This document shows, piece by piece, positions 56,484 through 64,000 of a stretch of 64,000 nucleotides of DNA (position 1 is its first letter; every line of letters starts with the position of its first letter). The DNA is from Mycoplasmopsis columboralis (GTDB lineage: Bacteria; Bacillota_I; Bacilli_A; Mycoplasmatales; Metamycoplasmataceae): assembly GCF_900660675.1 (NCBI RefSeq), contig NZ_LR215039.1:620001-684000 (forward strand), written 5' to 3'. The position numbers were made by a program, and so were the translations under genes. Under the pieces are notes generated by a model. It did no database searches, was not told the origin of the DNA, and saw only the letters and a program-made list of their open reading frames with translations.

Positions 56484-57389
56484 ATGCAAGACGAAAAATT
56501 AATTTCCACACTTTGTAGAGATTGCAACTTAGTATGTTATGGAAGTTCTGTTTACGACTTTTATGGCATAGAAAGAATTACTAATAACAACGACATAGAT
56601 CTTGCAGGCGAAACTCTTTGTTCGGAAAAAATTTCAAAGAACTTTAAAAATACGAAGATCATTTATTCTGATAATAATTTTGAAAAACTTTTAATTCAAA
56701 ATAAAAGTATTGAAATTTTTCATACAACAATTATTCCTAATAAATACATAAAAGAATACAACGGTATTAAAATTCCCGAATATTCTTGAAGCTTGATTTC
56801 AAAAATCTTACAATTTTTATATTTTTCTATCAACGAATATGGAACGGACAAAACAAATAAAGTTTATAAGGATTTATGTAATTTAGCAACTTCAAAATCA
56901 ATAAATTGATTTTCGTATAAAAAAAACGAAATAGAAAAAATTACTATCTTATCTTTAGTGCAATCATGTTTCTATTGACATTTTTCTCCTGACAAAGGAA
57001 TAAAAACAAAATTTGAATTAAGTGATTTAAAAAGACTTGAAAAGTTATTCGATTTTAACAGAAACAAAAAACTTAAAAAAGTGTTAAAAACAATTTATCT
57101 TTCTAAAAAGATAAAGGAAGTGAATCATAAAATAAGAGATTCATTAATAAATAAAAATAGAATCTATAAGAGATTTTATAAATTTAATAAAAATAGCGTC
57201 TTTAATCCAAATGACAGATATATAACATTCGATAATAAGAATTCTTTAGGAAATTATTTTAGCGAAATGAATATAAACAAAAAATATAAATTTGTTTTTG
57301 ATCACTTTAACATTATTAAAGACAAATCGGAAACAGAAATAAATTTGAAAAATTTAATTTTGTTAGAAATTTTCAATGACAAAAAATAA
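56484..57389 (+). CDS. Nucleotidyltransferase-like protein, third gene of accessory operon
   Basis: 301 residues. The N-terminus carries the minimal nucleotidyltransferase pattern: GSS (residues 20-22), DID (37-39) and a later acidic residue in SIEIFH (Glu77), followed by 'YNGIKIPEYSWSLISKI'. This layout is like AbiEii/MNT-type enzymes, where the family's 'GS...D.D...D/E' triad transfers nucleotides to RNA or protein. The C-terminal half is helical and very Lys/Asn-rich. The family call is inference. Its stop codon lies within the 26-bp repeat duplicated by IS copy 2. Confidence 0.6.
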
Positions 57390-57411
57390 ATACTGAAATA
57401 ACAGTATTTAT
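57386..57411 (+). repeat. Left target duplication of IS copy 2 (terminator inverted repeat)
   Basis: 26 bp, ATAAATACTG-AAATAA-CAGTATTTAT, an inverted repeat identical to 58687-58712. It is joined directly to the IS without its T-run. Confidence 0.95.
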
Positions 57412-58686
57412 CCCAGAATGCAATTCTAAACGCAACGCGATTTTGTAAAATAAAATCGGGTTGTTTTTTTATATAAAAAAACCTCCCACAAAAAAACCGG
57501 ATACACAGGAGGTTATATAAATAATACCAAATTAAATCTTTCACAACGGATTGCTATTGAAGTTCTACTCAAAAAAACAACTTTATCTTTAAGCGAAATA
57601 GCATTAAAAATAGGAGTAAATAAATCAACAATTTCTAGAGAAATACGAAACAATTCAACTCTTTTTGGTTATTATGGAGAAGAAGCTCAGGAAAAACACA
57701 AAATAAGACAGAGTTGAAAGGAAAGAATATCTCTACTTAATAATTTTGAAAAATACAAAGAATTTTCCTCTTTATTTTCCAAAATGTTTGACTGTAAAAC
57801 ACATGGTATAGAAATAACTTACATGAAAATTACCAACCATTTTCCTGACTTAAAAATCCCCTCTTTAAGAACAGTTTTTAATTGAATAAATTCTGATTTA
57901 TGAGTGGTTAAAAGATCATATAGACTTAGAACTTTTTACAAAAAAGGAAGAAAAAGAGAATTATCTGTTACTGATAGATTGGTAGGGAAAAGATGAATTA
58001 GACCTTACTGATCTAGACCCGAAGAAATTAATGATAGAAGAATATTTGGTCATTGAGAAATTGACTTAATCGTCGGAAAATACGGCAAAGAAAATGAACA
58101 TTTATTAACTTTCGTGGAACGAAAAACACGATATGGAATTATTAAAAAAGTTAAATCTAAAAGCGGTTGAGTTATTAACAAAGTTTTGCGAGATTTAATA
58201 AAAGAATATCAATTAAATGTTAAATCAATAACAACTGACAACGGGTTTGAATTTTATTATTTACTTTGCATCGCTAATAAGTTAAAAATATATATTTACA
58301 AAACTGACCCTTATGCTTCCTTTCAGAAAGGAACTATTGAAAACTTCAATGGAATGGTAAGAAGATTTTTCCCGAAAGGAACAAATTTCAACAAAGTAAC
58401 AGATGAAGAAATATTTAATGTTCAAACCAAAATAAACAGCTGTCCAATGAAAAGTTTTGATTGATTTTCAAGAGATGAATTATTTTTCAACTTAAACTAC
58501 TATAAAGAAAAATGAAATCCTATTAACCCAGATGAACAGCTTTATGAGTGAAAACCGAGAAAATGACCTAGCAACACAAAGCGAAATAAATTTTTTAAGA
58601 ATCGAAAATAGCATTCTGTTAAAAAAGCACGCAATTTAGCGTGCTAATTTTATAAAAATTCGTTGCGTTTAAGATTGCAATGTGGG
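57412..58686 (+). mobile_element. IS30-family insertion sequence (IS1630-like), copy 2
   Basis: 1275 bp, same ends, same orientation and same internal features as copy 1, offset by 5824 bp; I see no base difference between them. It is inserted in the shared terminator between the accessory operon and parC. Terminal repeats lie at 57412-57437 and 58661-58686, internal terminators at 57434-57470 (+) and 58621-58645 (-). Confidence 0.95.
57517..58611 (+). CDS. IS30-family transposase, copy 2
   Basis: Same 364-residue frame as copy 1 counted from ATA at 57517 to TAG. It has an intact helix-turn-helix and the catalytic Asp, Asp and Glu in HWEIDLIVG, TTDNGFEF and KGTIENFNG. No premature TAA or TAG. 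The same absence of an ATG/GTG/TTG start is seen. An unchanged second copy suggests recent transposition and an active enzyme. Confidence 0.9.
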
Positions 58687-58712
58687 ATAAATACTGAAAT
58701 AACAGTATTTAT
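58687..58712 (+). repeat. Right target duplication of IS copy 2
   Basis: 26 bp, identical to 57386-57411, followed by TTTTTTG, so it is a full terminator on the plus strand. It contains the parC stop codon (58709-58711). Confidence 0.95.
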
Positions 58713-61306
58713 TTTTTGTCTTTTGTTTGTTGAAGGGTTTTATTAACTTTTTCAAGCAGTTTTTCTAAGGAATTTTCTAAGTTATCTAAGTTAGTTTCTG
58801 TAAGCTTAAACTCCTGTTTTTCATGTTGTAAAGTTTCTTGATCAAACATTTTTTTGTTATCAAAGGAATCTTCAACATCTTTGTATGATTTTTTGATTCT
58901 GACTTTGTATAAATTATCAATGTTAATTTCAATTAACTCTGGATCGGCTTTAGAAAAAGAGTATTTTTTAATGGGGTCTAAGAAAGTATTGCCTAAGGTA
59001 TTTTTAATTAAAAGCATGTCATTTTCGCGAGTTGGATATATATCTGAAATGACAAAATCTTGCTTTTTAAATTGGTCTTTAAAAATTGCTTTTCCTTTAA
59101 TATTTTTAGGAACATAAGGAATTTTTTTAGAACGCATTTTCTTTAAGAAACCATCATCAGTAATAAAGGTAATTACATCATCAGAATAAGCTAATGTAAA
59201 GTTGTTAACTACATCACTTAATGAGAGATAAATTCCTTTATTTCCTTTAGCTTTAGTTCCGTATACTCCAAGTTCATTTTCAGAATATTTACTTGAAAGA
59301 CCGCCTTTAGTGATAATGATGATATCTTTTAATCCATTACTGAAGCAAGCATTAACAACAGTGTCAGTGTCGCTTAAAGCAATAGCAGTATAAGTTTTAT
59401 TTAAACGAGAAACTTGGAAAGCTTTTAAAGAAGTCTTTTTAAACATCCCTTCTTTGGTTCCTAATACAACAAAAACATTTGAATCTCAATTAGCAATTTC
59501 CATTATTGAAACAATTTCTTCATTGGGTTTAGTGTCCACAAAATCTGTTAAATGCATTCCTAAGTCTTTTCATTTACATTCTTGGATTTGATATACAGGA
59601 ATGATTGCGTAGTTACCAAAGTTGGTAATAATTAAAAATTGATTGAGTGTATTGGCTTTTTCGTAATGAATTAAGTAATCTTCTTCTTTTAAGACGTAAT
59701 TTGAAAAGTCATTAGAATCAGCAACGCGCTGAGAAATCCTTTTCAAATATCCGTGTTTTGAAATTCCTATAATCACTTCTTCAGCTTTAATTAAGTCAGT
59801 TTTTTGATAATTGAATTCGTATTCATTTTCAACAATTTGAGTTTTTCTAGGAGTAGCAAATTCTTTTTTGATGTCGTTTAATTGTGCGATTATGAATTTG
59901 TTAAAATCTTTTTCATTGCTTAAAAGATTTTCAATTTTAGAAATTTCACTTTCTAAAAGTTCTTTTTCTTTTAAAAATTCTTCTTTATCTGTTTTGCTTA
60001 AACGATAAAGTTTCATTTCCGCTATAGCTGTAGCTTGATTAAGTGAAAGATCAAAGTTTTTTTGTAACGCTAAAATAACACCAGCTTTTGAGCCTTCAGC
60101 CTTACGAATAACGGCAATAACCTCATCGGTAATTTCAGATACTTTAATAAATCCTAAAACTAACTCTAAGCGTAATTTGTTTTTATGCAAATCGTATTGT
60201 AAGGTTTTGGTTTTAATATCTTTGATATGTAAAATGTAATGACCAAGTAAAGTATTTAAATTAGCAGTAACAGGTGAATTGTTTAAAATAACGGTGTTGT
60301 TATAGTTATAAAATACTTGCAGTGAAGTTTTTTGATACAAGTATGAAATAATGCTTTTTTCGTTTGCATCTTCTTCAAGAGTGATTAAAATACTAATCCC
60401 ATCACGATCAGATTGATCTTTTACTTCGATAAAACCATCAATTTGCTCATTTTGTGCTAAATTTTCTATTTCATACACTAGTGAGGATTTTACCACCCCA
60501 TATGGAATTTCAGTAATTTCTATAAACTTGTTTTTACCTTTTGAATAAGTATTGTATTTACTGAACAAACGAATTTTTTCTTTATTATTTTTACCGCTTT
60601 CGAAAGCTTCTAAAATTCCCTTGTTTCCATAAATAATTCCCCCGGTAGGAAAATCAGGACCCAATACTATTTGAGAAAGTTCATCAAAAGTAAGTGAAGG
60701 TTTCAAGATTTTAGCAATTGTTGCATCAATTATTTCTCCTAAATTGTGAGGAGGCATTTCTGTTGCCATCCCAATAGCAATACCTTTAGCTCCGTTAATT
60801 AGAAGGTTTGGTAAAATTGACGGAAGAACTTCAGGTTCAATTTCTGAGTCATCAAAGTTTGGAATAAAAGCGACAGTATTTTTCTTAATGTCACCAAGTA
60901 AGTAATTAGCAATTTTTGCCATTTTCACTTCAGTATAACGCATAGCAGCGGCAGGATCATCATCAATAGAACCAACATTTCCGTGCATATCTAAAAGTGG
61001 AATGTTCATTTTTCATCATTGAGACATATTAACCATTGCTTCATATACTGAAGAATCACCATGTGGGTGATATTTACCAATAACATCTCCAACAATACGA
61101 GCGGATTTTTTATATGCTTTATCATTGGTCAAGCCTAAAGTATGCATTGCATATAAAATTCTTCTTTGAACTGGTTTTAAACCATCACGCACATCTGGTA
61201 GGGCTCTTTGTTGAATAACGTATTTCGCATATCTTCCAAATCCCTTTTCCATTAATTTATCAACTGAATTGTTAATGATTTTCTCAAGTCTCTTATTAAT
61301 TGCCAT
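58709..61306 (-). CDS. parC: DNA topoisomerase IV subunit A (ParC)
   Basis: 865 residues. ParC breaks and rejoins DNA in topoisomerase IV, working with ParE. Seen: [18 protein letters not shown], the quinolone region [14 protein letters not shown], the catalytic Tyr in [11 protein letters not shown], and the beta-propeller C-terminal domain from about residue 500. The sequence [13 protein letters not shown] and the absence of a GyrA box favour ParC over GyrA. The IS lies directly behind the stop codon and has separated the terminator hairpin from its minus-strand T-run. Trp codons include TGA. Confidence 0.94.
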
Positions 61307-61330
61307 ATGTAATTTAATTTTACTTTAAAG

Positions 61331-61360
61331 TATAAAAAATAAAAGCATTCCAAGAATGCC
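61331..61360 (-). terminator. Terminator after the lipoprotein gene
   Basis: On the minus strand GCATTC, TTG and GAATGC are followed by TTTTATTTTTTATA, 11 nt past the stop. Confidence 0.88.
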
Positions 61361-61370
61361 TTCATAATTA

Positions 61371-62792
61371 TTAAACAAGAGAAATAGTTGCATAATGAAG
61401 AGTTTCGCCATCTTCAGAGTATTGAATTTTAACTGTGCTTGGAGCAACTTCAACTTCCTCACTTCCTATTGAACCACTTTTGATGAATACTTTAAGTCCC
61501 TTAGTAGATATTGAGCCATCTTTAGCGCTAACTCCGTGCAGTTGAGTTGTTCTTTCAGGAATTGTAAATGTAATTTTTTCTCCAATATAAGTTTTATCGT
61601 ATACATAATATTCGTTTAATTTTCCTCTTGATAAAGAAATACTAAAGTACACATTGTTTTTTGGATCTTTTTCTTTATGAGCTACATAAGCTTTTAGAGC
61701 ATCTAAACTATTTGGAGTAAACACAATTGTGGCTTCTTGTTCATTAGCTGAATTTGTTTCAACGGTTTCATCAGTTTGAGTTGAATTATCTGAAGAGCCA
61801 GTTTCATCTGAAGTTGTATTTGTGTCTGAAGTAGCATCAGAATTATCTGTTGAAGCTGAATTATTGCTATCATTTGTTGTTTCTGAATTAGAATCAGAAT
61901 TTGAATTTAGTTCAGTACTTTTTTGTGAAATCATTAAATCAACATTATATACTTGCCCGTCTAAAACATATTGAACCACAATATATCCTTCTTTTACAAC
62001 AACAGGATCAATTGTTCCTTCTGGGAAAGCGAAATTTCCTTTATAAACTTTAATTCCTTTGGTTGGGCTCACACCATCAGATTTCATTCCACTTAATGCA
62101 GGTGTTCCAGCAGGAACGGTCAATAAAGCAATATCTGATTGGTAGAAGTTATATGAATTTGAACTTGAATTAAAATATAAACTAATATATGGTTTTGAAT
62201 CAGTTGCTTTTTCTAAATGTTTAAGCAATTCATCTTTATTTGCAATTGTAAATTCAATAGCGGGTTGTTTAGGTTGAGAAGGTTGTTCCGGTTCTTCGGC
62301 TGTAGAACCGTTTGTATTTGATTGATCACCAGAATTTGTATCAGAATTATTTGAAGTATTGTCAATTGGTTCTGTAGGTTGAGCAAGAAGTCTTAAGGCT
62401 GCAATAGTAGGATCGACAAATTTACCTAAACCTTCTTTTTGTTTATTTGTTAGAGTTTGTAAATTTTTGTACTCTTCAAGAATTTCAATAAATTTAGAAA
62501 TGTAATTTTCTGGATCTTGAGTAGCTTTTGCTGTGAGTTGTTTTTGTCAATAATTTTGAAATTCAGCAGATAAACTTGCTTTCTGTTCATCGGTAGGATT
62601 TGAATTCGCAATAATATCAATAAAAGCTAAATAATAATTTTTTAGATCATCTCATGATGGATTCTCTTTAGCATAATCACTAAGCTTTTTATTTTGAGTT
62701 TTTTGTTCCTCTTTTTTATTACATGAGATAGCAAGAGCAACTGGCAAAGTAGTCGCTGAAAAGATTGTAAGCGTTTTAAAAAGTTTCTTCAT
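61371..62792 (-). CDS. Surface lipoprotein with two tandem repeat domains
   Basis: 473 residues. The signal peptide ends in a lipobox (PVALAISCNKK), so it is a membrane-anchored lipoprotein. A helical domain (about 25-130) is followed by a Ser/Asn/Pro-rich linker. Two related beta-rich domains are joined by a Ser/Asp/Thr/Asn linker of ~60 residues. The shared part is clear: 'ALSGMKSDGVSPTKGIKVYKG' in one and 'LHGVSAKDGSISTKGLKVF' in the other (about 265 and 440). I do not recognise the domain. AAGGAGAA precedes the ATG. Repeat-linked lipoproteins of this type are often variable between strains. Confidence 0.82.
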
Positions 62793-62824
62793 AAATAAAT
62801 TCTCCTTAATTAATTCATAAGACT

Positions 62825-62854
62825 ATTATAAAAAGAAAGCACATAAAAATCCAA
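62825..62854 (-). promoter_or_regulatory. Promoter of the lipoprotein gene
   Basis: On the minus strand TTGGAT (62849-62854) and TATAAT (62825-62830) are separated by 18 nt. Confidence 0.65.
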
Positions 62855-63231
62855 AACCGAGAAGATTTTTTCAGTTGCGAAAATTAGGAAAATCAAGAGA
62901 AAAATTTAGATTTTTTTCAAGTCTCAAAAATAAAATTCCAAGATTTTTAAAAAAGTAAATTCGCACAATTTTCGCATAGTAAAGTCTTTTCAAAAAAGTC
63001 TAATTTTTTATTATAAATGTATATATAAATTATCCAAGGAAAAAGAGTTTTTTCATATTTTTTTCATATATTTTCCATATATTTTCCACATTTTCTAAAT
63101 AAATTAAATAAGTCAATAAAAAATATGTTTGACCCCGAAATTCCGTGGATTAAGTTGTTTTATTTGTTTTTAATTTATATAAAAAATATATAATTAGAAT
63201 ATACATATTACAGCCAAATGTAAGGAGACAT
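62855..63231 (+). other. Long AT-rich intergenic region before HU
   Basis: No gene is visible. It contains four imperfect tandem copies of TTTTC(C)ATATA between about 63049 and 63092, ending in TTTTCCACA (one mismatch to a TTATCCACA DnaA box), and TTATCCAAG at about 63030. A short GC-richer stretch (GACCCCGAAATTCCGTGG, 63131-63148) stands out. TATAAT at 63189-63194 with TTGTTT 19 nt upstream is the likely HU promoter. Confidence 0.5.
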
Positions 63232-63531
63232 ATGACTAAAAAAGAATTTATTGCTGCAGTAGCAGAAAAAATTGAAGTAGCTCCAAAAGAAGTTGACAGA
63301 GTTTTTGATGCTATGGTTTTTGTTCTTAAAGAACAATTAATCACTGAAGATAAAATTCAATTGTCACAATTAGGAATTTTCTCTACAGCAATTAAACGTC
63401 CACGTAAAATTGTTAATAAATTTGCTAAAGAACAAAGCGAAGGAGAACTTAAATTTGTTGACATTCCACAAAGACGTGTTATCAAATATAAACCTTCTAA
63501 ATACTTACGTGAATTAATCGATTTTAATTAA
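63232..63531 (+). CDS. hup: HU-family DNA-binding protein
   Basis: 99 residues. HU bends and compacts DNA. The start MTKKEFIAAVAEKIEV, the middle IQLSQLGIFSTAIKRPRK, and the helix at the end follow the HU fold. The DNA-binding arm is divergent (KRPRKIVNKFAKE), as often in mycoplasmas. AAGGAG precedes the ATG. Its stop codon overlaps that of the convergent recU by two bases. Confidence 0.95.
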   Translation: MTKKEFIAAVAEKIEVAPKEVDRVFDAMVFVLKEQLITEDKIQLSQLGIFSTAIKRPRKIVNKFAKEQSEGELKFVDIPQRRVIKYKPSKYLRELIDFN

Positions 63532-64000
63532 TCAATAAAATTTAAATATCCTGGAAACTCTAAAGTTAATTCTTTGGAGTTTTCTTTTAATCATTTTAAA
63601 TTCACCGAAGATTGTTTTTTGTATACAGTAACTAATTTGTCAAATGTGATTTTAAAAAACAAATTATAAAAAGACATATATAAAATAACAAATGAGATTC
63701 CTTTTAACTGATTAATGTGTTGCAAATATTCAAATTGGTGTTCTTTAATTTGATTAAGATAAAAAGCATCAGAATCACAGGTTTTAGCTTCAAAACACAT
63801 AAACCGACCGTCATAATTAATTCCGACATAATCAACAGTACTTTTTCCTGTGATTTGAACTGAATTAGCATTCAGTTTGTTATTTTGTTTTTGAATCGAT
63901 GCGAATTTATAAGGTAAAAGTTTCTTTTCTATAAATGCTAAGTTTTGTTGTTTTAAAAATTCAATTGTGTTATTGATAATTTGTTCAAGCAGCATTCCTT
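63528..64000 (-). CDS. recU: RecU Holliday junction resolvase, 5' end outside window
   Basis: 157 complete codons visible before the stop. RecU cuts Holliday junctions during recombination repair. Active-site region: STVDYVGINYDGRFMCFEAKTC (Asp, and Glu-x-Lys), followed by IKEHQFEYLQHI, the RecU pattern. The frame runs off the window edge reading G-M-L-L-E at the N-terminal side, which fits the family's 'NRGM.LE', so the true start is upstream. The 3' end carries the HU terminator inside its coding sequence. Confidence 0.9.
63555..63588 (+). terminator. HU terminator embedded in recU coding sequence
   Basis: AAACTCTAAAG (63555-63565) pairs over 11 bp (one T-G) with CTTTGGAGTTT (63572-63582), loop TTAATT, followed by TCTTTT. 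It works on the plus strand only. Confidence 0.8.

Noticed and set aside
51559-58712. A composite transposon formed by the two IS copies
   Set aside because: Each copy has its own, different target duplication, so they inserted independently; a composite would share one duplication at the outer ends.

Overview
The window is AT-rich Mollicutes DNA that reads sensibly only with UGA as tryptophan. Many conserved genes (parE, parC, pepA, mnmE, rsmA, rbgA, the large ABC permease) continue cleanly through in-frame TGA codons and end at TAA or TAG. The gene set points to a hominis-group mycoplasma (Mycoplasmopsis/Metamycoplasma type): the P80/P60/HinT membrane complex, Lipoprotein_17-like and GA-like surface modules, a giant FtsX-type permease, and an IS1630-like IS30 element. 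I cannot name the species from sequence alone.

Layout. 1-7.1 kb: the 3' part of ftsH, then one 1873-residue surface protein. 7.4-16.2 kb: a 2612-residue ABC permease with its ATPase. 16.3-19.3 kb: two SpoU-type RNA methyltransferases, a DivIVA-like protein and RbgA, with a convergent YgjP-type metallopeptidase. 19.4-24.4 kb: a HAD phosphatase, a TM2 protein, parE, a small membrane protein, and rplK-rplA with a candidate L1-binding leader. 24.4-28.1 kb: the P80-P60-HinT operon. 28.2-34.1 kb: rimP-nusA-ylxR-infB-apt-chrA-chrA, with a terminator-like hairpin in its leader. 34.2-37.3 kb: pyrH-frr on the minus strand, a HAD hydrolase with RNase HIII, and tRNA-Thr. 37.5-43.4 kb: a minus-strand peptidase cluster (pip, pepP, two pepA paralogues) and a YigZ-type protein. 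43.5-49.6 kb: a DUF2130 coiled-coil nuclease-like protein, rsmA-tatD-mnmE, a PQ-loop membrane protein, a YhcH-type protein and tRNA-His.

49.7-58.7 kb is the accessory region. It holds a decayed restriction-modification locus (intact 202-residue gene followed by a methyltransferase with six in-frame stops and frameshifts), two same-length, apparently identical 1275-bp IS30-family elements in direct orientation, a MATE transporter with an in-frame TAA, and a tightly packed three-gene operon (helical protein, four-helix membrane protein, nucleotidyltransferase-like protein) that I do not recognise as a described system. Both IS copies sit inside inverted-repeat terminators that were duplicated on insertion (28/29 bp and 26 bp). 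Each copy carries inward-facing terminators near both ends and a hairpin that can mask the transposase Shine-Dalgarno sequence. 58.7-64 kb: parC, a repeat-containing lipoprotein, HU, and the 3' part of recU.

How the genes work together: most of the window is housekeeping (topoisomerase IV, translation and ribosome biogenesis, tRNA/rRNA modification, peptide breakdown) plus surface and transport functions expected of a parasite with a reduced genome. Three genes (trmL, a HAD gene, the PQ-loop gene) have a -10 box 6-7 nt before the ATG and are probably translated from leaderless mRNAs. Perfect or near-perfect hairpins separate most convergent pairs.
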